A stretch of DNA of 32,217 nucleotides, taken from contig CAIQBN010000560.1 of the NCBI GenBank assembly GCA_903870065.1, positions 1 to 32,217 on the forward strand. Reading direction: 5' to 3'. The DNA is from an uncultured beta proteobacterium. Its GTDB lineage: Bacteria; Pseudomonadota; Gammaproteobacteria; Burkholderiales; Burkholderiaceae_C. The notes beneath the pieces were generated by a model. The model had not been told where the DNA came from and did not search any database. It saw only the letters and a list, made by a program, of their open reading frames with translations. This document shows positions 9,277 to 17,321 of the stretch, in pieces (within the stretch, counting starts at the first letter, position 1; the number at the start of each line of letters is the position of its first letter). The position numbers were made by a program, and so were the translations under genes.

Positions 9277-10650
9277 ATGCTGTACCAGTTTTATGAATCT
9301 CAACGCTCATTGATGGAGCCATTTTCAGACTTGGCCCAGACTGCGGCCAAAGTTTTTGCGAATCCGCTGTCGGTGGTTGGCCAAAGCCCGTTCGCCCAGC
9401 GAATTTCTGCCAGCTATGACCTGATGCACCGGTTGGGCAAGGACTATGAGAAGCCGGAATTTGGTATCCGCACGATTGATGTCGATGGTATTGAGGTCGC
9501 CATCCATGAGCGCGTCGAAGTTAATAAGCCGTTTTGCGAATTGCGCCGGTTCAAGCGCTACAGCGATGACCAGGCAACCCTTGAAAAGACAAAAGACCAA
9601 CCGGCAGTGTTGATCGTTGCGCCTCTGTCGGGACATTACGCAACCTTGTTGCGTGACACGGTCAAGACCATGCTGAAGGACCACAAGGTCTACATCACGG
9701 ATTGGAAAAATGCCCGGCTGATTCCGATGTCCGAGGGTGAGTTTCACCTCGATGACTATGTAAACTATGTGCAGGAGTTCATTCGCCACGTGCAGCACAA
9801 ATATGGCAATTGCCACGTGATGAGTGTCTGTCAGCCCACTGTGCCCGTGCTGGCGGCCGTATCGCTGATGGCAAGCCGTGGCGAAACAACGCCACTGACG
9901 ATGACCATGATGGGCGGGCCAATCGATGCGCGCAAGTCACCAACTGCGGTCAACAACCTGGCAATGAACAAGAGCCACAATTGGTTTGAAAACAACGTGA
10001 TTTACCGCGTGCCAGCGAAATTTCCAGGTGCTGGGCGGCGGGTATACCCAGGCTTTTTGCAGCACACCGGTTTTGTTGCCATGAATCCTAGCAACCATGC
10101 CAAGAGCCATTACGATTATTTCAAAGACCTGATCAAAGGGGATGAGGCCAGCACAGAAGCACACCGCAAGTTTTACGATGAGTACAACGCAGTGCTGGAC
10201 ATGGACGCCGATTACTACCTGGAAACCATCAAGGTGGTTTTCCAGGATTTCAGTCTGGTCAATGGGACTTGGGACGTCGTCAGCGTCAAGGGCAAGTTGG
10301 AGCGTGTTCGTCCTGCCGACATCACGACAACTGCCCTCTTCTCTGTAGAAGGCGAGCTTGACGATATTTCTGGATCAGGCCAAACCCAGGCCGTCCATGA
10401 AATTTGCACCGGCGTGCCGAACTCCCGCCAAAATCACTTCGAAGTCAAGGGCGCGGGCCACTACGGGATATTCTCGGGTAAGCGCTGGCGCGAACATGTC
10501 TACCCCCGGGTCAAGAGTTTCATCCTTGCCCACCATACCAATGGCGCTGCGTCAGTCACTACAGCACAAAATTCAGCGGTAGCCCTCGCAGACACTGCGC
10601 AGCCTGCTACTAAAAAAGTAGCATCTAAACGCGCGCCAACGAAAAAGTGA
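9277..10650 (+). CDS. phaZ: Intracellular polyhydroxybutyrate depolymerase PhaZ
   Basis: This 457-residue protein matches intracellular PHB depolymerases of the Cupriavidus PhaZ1 type, which mobilise native PHB granules in the cytoplasm. The N-terminus [16 protein letters not shown] is characteristic. The catalytic nucleophile is a cysteine, C185, in [10 protein letters not shown], with apparent partners D362 ([11 protein letters not shown]) and H395 ([10 protein letters not shown]); the recalled Cupriavidus triad is C183/D355/H388, so spacing is preserved. The last 35 residues are a low-complexity Ala/Thr/Lys-rich tail, part of which is encoded by the hairpin repeat at 10605. Its stop overlaps the start of the RnfB-like gene, so the two are probably cotranscribed. 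Confidence 0.92.
   Translation: MLYQFYESQRSLMEPFSDLAQTAAKVFANPLSVVGQSPFAQRISASYDLMHRLGKDYEKPEFGIRTIDVDGIEVAIHERVEVNKPFCELRRFKRYSDDQATLEKTKDQPAVLIVAPLSGHYATLLRDTVKTMLKDHKVYITDWKNARLIPMSEGEFHLDDYVNYVQEFIRHVQHKYGNCHVMSVCQPTVPVLAAVSLMASRGETTPLTMTMMGGPIDARKSPTAVNNLAMNKSHNWFENNVIYRVPAKFPGAGRRVYPGFLQHTGFVAMNPSNHAKSHYDYFKDLIKGDEASTEAHRKFYDEYNAVLDMDADYYLETIKVVFQDFSLVNGTWDVVSVKGKLERVRPADITTTALFSVEGELDDISGSGQTQAVHEICTGVPNSRQNHFEVKGAGHYGIFSGKRWREHVYPRVKSFILAHHTNGAASVTTAQNSAVALADTAQPATKKVASKRAPTKK
10605..10623. repeat. 19-bp hairpin repeat, copy 2 (3' end of phaZ)
   Basis: TGCTACTAAAAAAGTAGCA, with arms TGCTAC/GTAGCA. It lies in frame inside phaZ and encodes part of the Lys-rich C-terminal tail (PATKKVASK). 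The flanking TCTAAACGC resembles the right flank of the copy at 25169. Confidence 0.65.
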
Positions 10651-11324
10651 AGTCGGCTTCGAAATCGGACAGCAGTCTTGCGGTCCGGCTTCTGGATGCA
10701 CTTCCACAGACACAGTGCACTCGCTGTGGCTACCCGGACTGCGCCGGCTACGCCAATGCAATTGCCAACGGCGAAGCTGACATCAATCAGTGCCCTCCGG
10801 GCGGTGCTGAAGGTGTTTCTCGCCTGGCGCATCTGACCGGTCATTCCCCAAAATCGCTTGACCCGTCATGTGGGCAAGAGACACCGCGCCATGTTGTTTT
10901 TATCGATGAAAGCTGGTGCATTGGGTGCACCCTGTGCAGGGATGTTTGCCCCACAGATGCAATTTTTGGCATCAACAAACGCATGCATACGGTCATCGAA
11001 TCGTATTGCACTGGCTGCGATTTGTGTTTGCCAGTGTGTCCGGTTGATTGCATCATCCTGGAAAACATTAGCGACACCATGACAGGCTGGGACGCCTGGA
11101 CGTCAGACCAGGCCGACCTTGCGCGGCAGCGCTATGCGCTTCGGAGCGTTCGCCGCAGCCATGAACTAGCTTCGAAAGAACAGGCACAACATGCCTTGGC
11201 ACAACTCAAACTAAAGGATTTGGCCACCCATTCACGAATCACTGACTCCGCAATTCTGGACAAGAAAAAAGCGATCATTGAAGCCGCCATGGCGCGCGCC
11301 AAGGCCAAGCGAGCTCAAGCTTAA
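10647..11324 (+). CDS. RnfB-like soluble ferredoxin (three Fe-S sites)
   Basis: This 225-residue protein has the Fe-S layout of RnfB: a DUF4-type four-cysteine domain (C24, C27, C32, C49) followed by two [4Fe-4S] ferredoxin motifs (C91/94/97/101 and C121/124/127/131). It lacks the N-terminal membrane helix and no other rnf genes are nearby, so it is a soluble, stand-alone member as found in many betaproteobacteria. The GTG start overlaps the phaZ stop (GTGA). The C-terminal 75 residues are charged and helical. A role as electron carrier, possibly for the KorAB-type enzyme encoded convergently just downstream, is inference; in other genomes relatives often neighbour nth. Confidence 0.88.
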   Translation: MKSASKSDSSLAVRLLDALPQTQCTRCGYPDCAGYANAIANGEADINQCPPGGAEGVSRLAHLTGHSPKSLDPSCGQETPRHVVFIDESWCIGCTLCRDVCPTDAIFGINKRMHTVIESYCTGCDLCLPVCPVDCIILENISDTMTGWDAWTSDQADLARQRYALRSVRRSHELASKEQAQHALAQLKLKDLATHSRITDSAILDKKKAIIEAAMARAKAKRAQA

Positions 11325-11346
11325 ACGCCCTCTTACGTGGGAACCC

Positions 11347-11363
11347 CGCGCTATCCCAGCGCG
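11347..11363. terminator. Possible hairpin between convergent rnfB-like and CBS genes
   Basis: CGCGCT-ATCCC-AGCGCG is a perfect 6-bp stem with a 5-nt loop, overlapping the last codons of the CBS gene and 22 bases past the RnfB-like stop. It lacks a T-run, so it may be a weak terminator or only a chance hairpin. Confidence 0.3.
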
Positions 11364-11791
11364 TCGTTGACCTGCTCATGAAACTCGGCAAGGCTGACCG
11401 CGTTGCCAATTTCACGGGGCATTGCATCCCTGACGGAAAAAACGCCGAGTATCTTTGCCCCTGGGCCAACAATTGGTAAGTGGCGGAATCCGCGCTCAAT
11501 CATGATGAGAACTGCGTCGGAAACCAAAACCTCGGGCGCAACACAGTAGGGACTGCGGGTCATGATGTCAGTGACCGTAGTCGTCTGCGGATTCAGCGCC
11601 TTGGCAAGCACCCGGGTCATCAAATCGCGTTCGGTCACGATTCCCAGCAAGGTGCCAGGCGTGTCAACAATTAGCACACTGCCGCAGTTCGCGCGGGTCA
11701 TGACGCAGGCCGCGTCCCACACACTGGCCTGTGGCCCCAAACTGACAACATGACGCTGGGACATCGACTGGAATACGGTGCGCTCGGGCAT
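11351..11791 (-). CDS. Two-CBS-domain protein
   Basis: This 146-residue protein consists of a tandem pair of CBS domains, which usually bind adenine nucleotides and act as energy or redox sensors. CBS1 is around residues 12-68 (GPQASVWDAACVM, GSVLIVD, LLGIVTERDLM) and CBS2 around 75-130 (DIMTRSPYCVAPEVLVSDAV, HLPIVG, ILGVFSVRD). The ATG at 11789-11791 has a GAGGTG ribosome site six bases upstream and is preferred to a GTG three codons earlier. It lies 38 nt downstream of korB on the same strand, so it is probably the last gene of the kor operon and may tune that enzyme; this is inference. Confidence 0.85.
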   Translation of the reverse strand: MPERTVFQSMSQRHVVSLGPQASVWDAACVMTRANCGSVLIVDTPGTLLGIVTERDLMTRVLAKALNPQTTTVTDIMTRSPYCVAPEVLVSDAVLIMIERGFRHLPIVGPGAKILGVFSVRDAMPREIGNAVSLAEFHEQVNDALG

Positions 11792-11829
11792 GATCTTCAC
11801 CTCGTTAAATTTAAATTGAACTCAATGCA

Positions 11830-12885
11830 TCATCGTAACGCAGCATTGATTTTCTCCAGAGCTTTGGAACCTGGGCACAGGGTATCTGAACCCAGCGTAT
11901 TCAACGGTTTGTGGGTTGTATTCAGCGCCATGTGAAGATCCGTGGCAAGTGGGTCCACATACAACAGACCGGTGACGACCTCGCCTCTTGCCTGATGCTC
12001 TTGCATATAACTCGACGCCGCGTACCGATCGGTCGGATCGTATTCGGGATGCAATTTGCGCAAACGCAAAAGGGAGCCATCGTGCTGCTGCACTTCAACC
12101 ACATCACCCGGCGCGTAGTCAGTTGTGATTTCGCTGTGGGTGTTGATAAAGTCAATCCGGCTGACTGCCTCATTGTGCTGACGCACATAGTCATAACTCT
12201 TGGTGCTGCCACCGTGATTATTGAATGTAACGCAGGGACTGATGACATCAATAAAAGCGGCACCACCATGTGCCATGGCGCCTTTTATTAACGGCACCAA
12301 CTGTGCCTTGTCGCCTGAAAAGCTCCGCGCCACATAAGTTGCGCCAAGTTGCAGGGCCAGCGCGACCAGGTCTACCGGGCTATCGCTGTTGACGACACCC
12401 TTTTTGCTTTTAGAACCGCGGTCTGCGGTGGCAGAGAACTGTCCCTTGGTCAGACCATACACGCCATTGTTCTCAACAATGTAGGCCATGCGAACGCCGC
12501 GGCGCATGGCGTTGGCAAATTGTCCCAAACCAATTGAGGCCGAATCACCATCCCCCGAAACCCCCAAATAAAGCAAATCACGGTTGGCCAAATTGGCACC
12601 AGTCAGCACCGACGGCATGCGACCGTGCACGGTATTGAAACCATGCGAGGCGCCCAGGAAGTAGTCGGGTGTTTTGGAACTGCAACCAATGCCCGACAAC
12701 TTGGCCACACGATGGGGCTCAATGTCGAGTTCCCAGCAGGCCTGAATTACTGCAGCAGAAATAGAGTCGTGCCCACATCCAGCGCACAGGGTGGAAATGC
12801 GGCCCTCGTAATCTCGTCGCGTATAGCCGACCTTGTTCTTGGTCAAGGTGGGGTGGTGCAGATGGGGTTTTGCGATGTAGGTCAT
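11830..12885 (-). CDS. korB: 2-oxoacid (2-oxoglutarate):ferredoxin oxidoreductase beta subunit
   Basis: This is the thiamine-diphosphate-binding beta subunit of a 2-oxoacid:ferredoxin oxidoreductase (351 residues). The TPP/Mg motif runs from GDGDS (111-115) to ENNGVYGLTKGQ (138-149). Cysteines C34 and C37 (LCAGCGHD) and C68 (GIGCSSK) fit the [4Fe-4S] site of this subunit. The product oxidatively decarboxylates a 2-oxoacid with CoA and reduces a low-potential acceptor, or runs in reverse. 2-Oxoglutarate as substrate is inferred from resemblance to KorB and the neighbourhood. The start overlaps the korA stop by 4 nt. Confidence 0.9.
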   Translation of the reverse strand: MTYIAKPHLHHPTLTKNKVGYTRRDYEGRISTLCAGCGHDSISAAVIQACWELDIEPHRVAKLSGIGCSSKTPDYFLGASHGFNTVHGRMPSVLTGANLANRDLLYLGVSGDGDSASIGLGQFANAMRRGVRMAYIVENNGVYGLTKGQFSATADRGSKSKKGVVNSDSPVDLVALALQLGATYVARSFSGDKAQLVPLIKGAMAHGGAAFIDVISPCVTFNNHGGSTKSYDYVRQHNEAVSRIDFINTHSEITTDYAPGDVVEVQQHDGSLLRLRKLHPEYDPTDRYAASSYMQEHQARGEVVTGLLYVDPLATDLHMALNTTHKPLNTLGSDTLCPGSKALEKINAALR

Positions 12886-14729
12886 ACAGTTTCCTTGCTG
12901 GCGGACACGGAAGCCGACAGGACAGCAACCTCCACACTTTTGCGTATTGCACTGCCAATAAAACGCGCGGTGATGGGTGTGCCATCGTAGTGCAGCACGC
13001 GAATCATGCGCGCTGGGTCAACGTCGAGCTCATTGATCAACATCGAGCGCATTTGTCCGTCGCGGTTTTGTTCAACCACAAACACCTTGTCATGCTCCGC
13101 AATGAAGCGGTTGACCGATTCGGGGAACGGAAACGCTTGCAGACGCAGAGCGTCAACATGAATGCCATCGACCTCCAGCACATCGAGCGCTTCGCGCATG
13201 GCCGGACTGGTCGAACCAAAATAAATGACACCGAACGGAGTCTTTTGCGCGGCATTTCGCAAAATCGGTTGCGGAACCAGATCGGCAGCGGTTTTGAACT
13301 TGCGAATCAAACGCTCCATGTTGTAGATGTAGTCCGGTCCCCGCTCTGAATACATGGCGTAGGGATTGCGCGTTGTGCCACGGGTAAAAAACGCACCTTT
13401 GCTGGGGTGCGTGCCGGGCAGTGTGCGCCATGGAATACCATCGCCGTCTACGTCTTTGTAACGCCCAAAATCTTTACCGGCCTCGAGTTCTGCCGCGGTC
13501 ATGACCTTGCCGATGTCATACGCTTTGGTGTCATCCCACACAAAGGGCTTGCACAGACGCTGGTTCATGCCAATGTCAAGATCTGTCATCACAAAAACTG
13601 GCGTTTGAAGGCGGTCTGCCAGATCCAATGCTGCGGCCGAATGGGTAAAACATTCATGCGGGTCCTGTGGCAGCAACAGTACATGCTTGGTGTCGCCGTG
13701 CGACGCATAGGCACATGAAACCAAATCAGCTTGCTGGGTTCGGGTTGGCATACCGGTTGAGGGGCCACCGCGCTGCACATTGATGATGGTGACCGGTATT
13801 TCGGCAAAGTAGGCCAAGCCAATGAACTCGGTCATGAGTGACACACCGGGGCCGGAAGTCGCGGTAAAGGACCGTGCACCATTCCACCCGGCGCCGACCA
13901 CCATGCCGATGGACGCCAACTCATCCTCGGCCTGCACGATGGCGTAATTGTGTTGCCCCGTTGCGGCGTCCACACGGTACTTGTCACAGTACTTCTGGAA
14001 CGCCTCTGGAATGGATGATGAGGGTGTGATCGGATACCAGGCAGCCACCGTGGCACCGCCATACAAACAGCCCAGCGCCGCCGCGCTGTTGCCATCGGTA
14101 AAGATCTGATCGCCCACTTTGTCGGACCGCTGCACGCGCAGCCCCAGCGGATATTGCAGGTGCTGTTTAACGTAGTCGCGACCTAAATGCAGCGCCTGAA
14201 TATTGGAGTCAAGCAGCCGCTCCTTACCCTTGTATTGCTCGGCAAACAGGGTCTCAAACACATCAGCGTCAACATCGAGCAGAACCGACAGAGCACCAAC
14301 GTAAATAATGTTTTTGAACAGCTGTCGCTGGCGGGGGTCGGTGTAGGCTGCATTCGCTATTTCCGTTAGCGGCACGGCAATCGTGTGCACATCTTCGCGA
14401 AACTTATTGAGAGGCAATGGGCGTGTGCTGTCATAAAACAAGTAGCCACCCGACTCAATTTCGGCGATATCGGTGTCCCAGGTCTGCGGATTCATGGCAA
14501 CCATCATGTCCACCCCGCCGCGACGCCCGTGGTACCCCTTTTCGCAAACCCGTGCTTCGTACCAGGTAGGCATGCCCTGAATATTGCTGGGAAAAATGTT
14601 GCGCGGGCTGACCGGTACGCCCATGCGCATGACAGCCTTGGCAAACAGCTCATTGGCCGATGCCGACCCAGACCCATTGACGTTGGCAAACTTGATGACG
14701 AAATCGTTAATGGCATCCAGGCGCTTCAT
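12882..14729 (-). CDS. korA: 2-oxoacid (2-oxoglutarate):ferredoxin oxidoreductase alpha subunit, gamma-alpha fusion
   Basis: This 615-residue protein fuses the gamma domain (about residues 1-190, with NVNGSGSASANELFAKA and a YHGRRGGVD loop) to the alpha domain, which begins near residue 205 and contains the substrate-binding YPITPSSS (232-239) and ATSGPGVSLMTEFIGLA. This fused layout is usual for KorA-type enzymes. It overlaps the upstream GltD-like gene and downstream korB by 4 nt each, so the three proteins are made together, consistent with a complex in which TPP chemistry on KorB is linked to Fe-S and flavin centres. Substrate identity is not proven by sequence. Confidence 0.9.
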   Translation of the reverse strand: MKRLDAINDFVIKFANVNGSGSASANELFAKAVMRMGVPVSPRNIFPSNIQGMPTWYEARVCEKGYHGRRGGVDMMVAMNPQTWDTDIAEIESGGYLFYDSTRPLPLNKFREDVHTIAVPLTEIANAAYTDPRQRQLFKNIIYVGALSVLLDVDADVFETLFAEQYKGKERLLDSNIQALHLGRDYVKQHLQYPLGLRVQRSDKVGDQIFTDGNSAAALGCLYGGATVAAWYPITPSSSIPEAFQKYCDKYRVDAATGQHNYAIVQAEDELASIGMVVGAGWNGARSFTATSGPGVSLMTEFIGLAYFAEIPVTIINVQRGGPSTGMPTRTQQADLVSCAYASHGDTKHVLLLPQDPHECFTHSAAALDLADRLQTPVFVMTDLDIGMNQRLCKPFVWDDTKAYDIGKVMTAAELEAGKDFGRYKDVDGDGIPWRTLPGTHPSKGAFFTRGTTRNPYAMYSERGPDYIYNMERLIRKFKTAADLVPQPILRNAAQKTPFGVIYFGSTSPAMREALDVLEVDGIHVDALRLQAFPFPESVNRFIAEHDKVFVVEQNRDGQMRSMLINELDVDPARMIRVLHYDGTPITARFIGSAIRKSVEVAVLSASVSASKETV

Positions 14730-16552
14730 GCGACCTCCTTGTGTGCGACCCGGCTGTCACGGCAAGCGGCACCAGCCTGCGTCGTATTCAGCAAAAATTT
14801 CTGCATGTCCCATGCGCCCGTTGGGCATCGCTCTGCGCATAGTCCGCAGTGCAGGCAGACGTCCTCGTCCTTGACCATGACGTGACCGGTCTTGAGTTCC
14901 GCCGACACATACAAGTCCTGTGTCTTGTTGGTGGCCGGCGCCTTCAATCGCGTTCGCAGGTCATCTTCTTCACCGTTGGCGGTGAAGGTAATGCAGTCCA
15001 TGGGGCAAATATCGACACATGCATCACATTCAATACAAGTGTCGCGATTGAAAACGGTCTGAACGTCGCAGTTCAGGCAGCGGCTGGACTCCTTGAACGC
15101 CGTGGCGGCATCAAAGCCCAATTCCACTTCGACCCGGATATTGGCCAGCGCCATTTCGGCCTCGGCCCATGGCACTTTGAAACGGGTGTCGTTGGAGGGA
15201 TCGTTGCGATAGCTCCACTCGTGAATACCCATCTTTTGCGACATCAGCTTGGTCAATGGCACCGGCCGCACGACAACCGACTCGCCATGCAGAAAACGGT
15301 CGATTGACACCGCCGCCTCATGACCCTGCGCTACCGCCGTGATGATATTCTTGGGACCATAGGCCGCATCGCCACCAAAAAACACATTTGCAACCGTCGA
15401 CTGGAAGGTGTTGGCACCTAACACCGGCAGACCCCACCGGTCAAACTCGATACCGGCGTCTGCCTCGATCCAAGGAAACGCATTTTCTTGACCGACAGCT
15501 ACTAGGACTTCATCGCATTCAAAAAACACGTCGGGCTCGCCCGTTGGGATCAGGCTGCGCCGGCCCTTCGCATCGTACTCGGCACGAACGATTTCGAAGG
15601 TCATCCCCAGCAATTTGCCGTCCTGGTGTTGCACACTCTTGGGAACGTGGTAATTGATGATTGGAATGCTCTCATGGATTGCGTCTTCACGCTCCCAGGG
15701 TGAGGCTTTCATTTCGTCGTAGCCGCTGCGCACGATCACTTTGACGTCTCTGCCACCGAGGCGCCTGGCGGAGCGGCAGCAGTCCATGGCTGTATTGCCA
15801 CCACCCAGCACAATGACGCGGGGAGCAACACTGGTGATATGCCCGAAGGAGACCGAGGCCAGCCAATCAATACCGATGTGAATATGGGCTGCCGCTTCGG
15901 CGCGGCCCGGAACATCGAGTTCCCGACCGCGAGGTGCGCCGCTGCCAACAAAGATAGCGTCATAACCCTGGCACATCAACGCTTTCAGCGAATCGACCCG
16001 CTGGCCGCTCCGGAAGTCGACACCCATATCCAGCACATAGCCCGTCTCTTCATCAATAACGGACTCAGGCAGGCGAAAACGTGGAATTTGCGAGCGCATG
16101 AAGCCACCGGCCTTCGCCTCGCCATCAAACACCGTGATGGAATAGCCAAGCGGCGCCAGGTCGCGCGCGACTGTTAACGCTGCGGGACCAGCACCGACAC
16201 AGGCTATGCGCTTGCCATTGCTCGAAGCAATGGCAGGCATGCGGGACTTGACATCATCCTTGTGATCAGCCGCAACGCGCTTGAGTCGACATATTGCGAC
16301 GGGTTCAGGCTTGTCGCCATTGTTTTCCTCGACCCGGCCGCGCCGGCAGGCCGGCTCGCAGGGTCTGTCACACGTTCGCCCCAGAACGCCGGGGAACACA
16401 TTGGACACCCAGTTGATCAGGTAGGCGTCGCTGTAGCGGCCCTGCCCTATCAGGCGGATATATTCAGGAACGGGGGTGTGGGCCGGACAAGCCCATTGGC
16501 AATCGACGACTTTGTGAAAGTAAGCCGGCTGAGAAATATTGACTGGCTGCAA
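14726..16552 (-). CDS. GltD-like FAD/NAD(P) oxidoreductase with C-terminal ferredoxin domain (KorC-like)
   Basis: This 608-residue protein resembles the small subunit of glutamate synthase. An N-terminal Fe-S domain (C18, C22, C61, C65, C69) is followed by an FAD-binding GAGPAA (120-125), an NAD(P)-binding VLGGGNTAMDCCRSARR and a C-terminal two-cluster ferredoxin domain (CIECDACVDICP and C566/569/572/576). It would pass electrons between the Kor subunits and NAD(P)H. A three-subunit 2-oxoglutarate:NADP+ oxidoreductase is, from memory, described in Azoarcus evansii. The start is TTG at 16550-16552 with a strong AAGGAG seven bases upstream; the next in-frame ATG is about 100 codons later. It is the first large gene of the kor operon. 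Alternatively it serves another partner. Confidence 0.85.
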   Translation of the reverse strand: MQPVNISQPAYFHKVVDCQWACPAHTPVPEYIRLIGQGRYSDAYLINWVSNVFPGVLGRTCDRPCEPACRRGRVEENNGDKPEPVAICRLKRVAADHKDDVKSRMPAIASSNGKRIACVGAGPAALTVARDLAPLGYSITVFDGEAKAGGFMRSQIPRFRLPESVIDEETGYVLDMGVDFRSGQRVDSLKALMCQGYDAIFVGSGAPRGRELDVPGRAEAAAHIHIGIDWLASVSFGHITSVAPRVIVLGGGNTAMDCCRSARRLGGRDVKVIVRSGYDEMKASPWEREDAIHESIPIINYHVPKSVQHQDGKLLGMTFEIVRAEYDAKGRRSLIPTGEPDVFFECDEVLVAVGQENAFPWIEADAGIEFDRWGLPVLGANTFQSTVANVFFGGDAAYGPKNIITAVAQGHEAAVSIDRFLHGESVVVRPVPLTKLMSQKMGIHEWSYRNDPSNDTRFKVPWAEAEMALANIRVEVELGFDAATAFKESSRCLNCDVQTVFNRDTCIECDACVDICPMDCITFTANGEEDDLRTRLKAPATNKTQDLYVSAELKTGHVMVKDEDVCLHCGLCAERCPTGAWDMQKFLLNTTQAGAACRDSRVAHKEVA

Positions 16553-16562
16553 ATCTGTCTCC

Positions 16563-16748
16563 TTAGCCCCTGCCAGCCTTGAAAGGCGGCCGCACAGGTG
16601 GACTGCAGTCTACGGCGATCGCGGGCTCAGTGGGCTCGGGAAATCCCTCAATTTCGAACCAATTGGTGTCTTTATGATCTCGGTCAAGAAAAACTGTGTA
16701 CCCGTTGACGGAGTCCAAACGCACCTCCGTGGGTTTCCCCCGGGGCAT
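16563..16748 (-). CDS. Small hypothetical protein (61 aa) before the kor operon
   Basis: This 61-residue minus-strand ORF lies in the gap between the VOC gene and the GltD-like gene. The product is hydrophilic and proline-rich at its end (CSPPVRPPFKAG) and was not recognised. Its TAA stop overlaps the AAGGAG ribosome site of the next gene, ten bases before that start, which is typical of coupled genes. An in-frame TGA lies two codons before the ATG, so it cannot be longer. AGGATGAG is found nine bases upstream. It could be a leader peptide or a chance ORF. Confidence 0.4.
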   Translation of the reverse strand: MPRGKPTEVRLDSVNGYTVFLDRDHKDTNWFEIEGFPEPTEPAIAVDCSPPVRPPFKAGRG

Positions 16749-16832
16749 GGGTCACGTCTCATCCTTGACGAAACTGGTGCGGCAAGAATTCTGCAAAACG
16801 CCCCCTATGTGCTTGGTTCGATCTGCCGATTG

Positions 16833-17321
16833 CTACCGGCTTTGCCCGGGGTGTGCAAGCTGCGAAAATGCCTTGACGACTTCGGGTGGTGCCTGCACCA
16901 GTTCAATCAGTACGCCTTCGCCGGAGACTGGAAATGCCTCATTACCTTTTGGGTGCAAGAAACAAATGTCGAATCCGGCAGCACCCTTTCGGATCCCGCC
17001 TGGGGCGAATCGCACTCCGTGTGCAGTGAGCCACTCCACCGCCACGGGCAAATCGTCAATCCACAATCCGATATGATTGAGCGGTGTCGCATGGACAGCG
17101 GGTTTCTTTTGCGGATCAATGGGCTGCATCAAGTCCACTTCGACCTTGAAGGCGCCCGCGCCGATGGCGCAAATGTCTTCATCCACGTTCTCGGACTCAC
17201 TGCGAAAGCTACCCGTCATCTCCAGCCCCAGCATGTCCACCCACAGGGTTTGTAGCCGCTTCTTGTCAGGCCCACCAATTGCGATTTGCTGGATGCCCAG
17301 CACATGAAAAGGACGCTGCAT
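16833..17321 (-). CDS. VOC-family protein, probable methylmalonyl-CoA epimerase
   Basis: This 162-residue protein has two vicinal-oxygen-chelate modules ([11 protein letters not shown] at 8-17 and [11 protein letters not shown] at 81-91). It lies directly after pccA (TAA then ATG) and between propionyl-CoA carboxylase and the rest of the block, the position expected for the epimerase that interconverts the two methylmalonyl-CoA epimers before the mutase. Putative metal ligands by rough alignment are Q12, D63, H83 and E140. The first is Gln where the classical enzyme has His, so it is a diverged epimerase or another VOC enzyme. GGAG lies ten bases before the ATG. Confidence 0.7.
   Translation of the reverse strand: MQRPFHVLGIQQIAIGGPDKKRLQTLWVDMLGLEMTGSFRSESENVDEDICAIGAGAFKVEVDLMQPIDPQKKPAVHATPLNHIGLWIDDLPVAVEWLTAHGVRFAPGGIRKGAAGFDICFLHPKGNEAFPVSGEGVLIELVQAPPEVVKAFSQLAHPGQSR

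Noticed and set aside
9094-9303. 69-codon minus-strand frame in the tyrB-phaZ gap
   Set aside because: It runs into the phaZ start, has no ribosome site and resembles no protein family.
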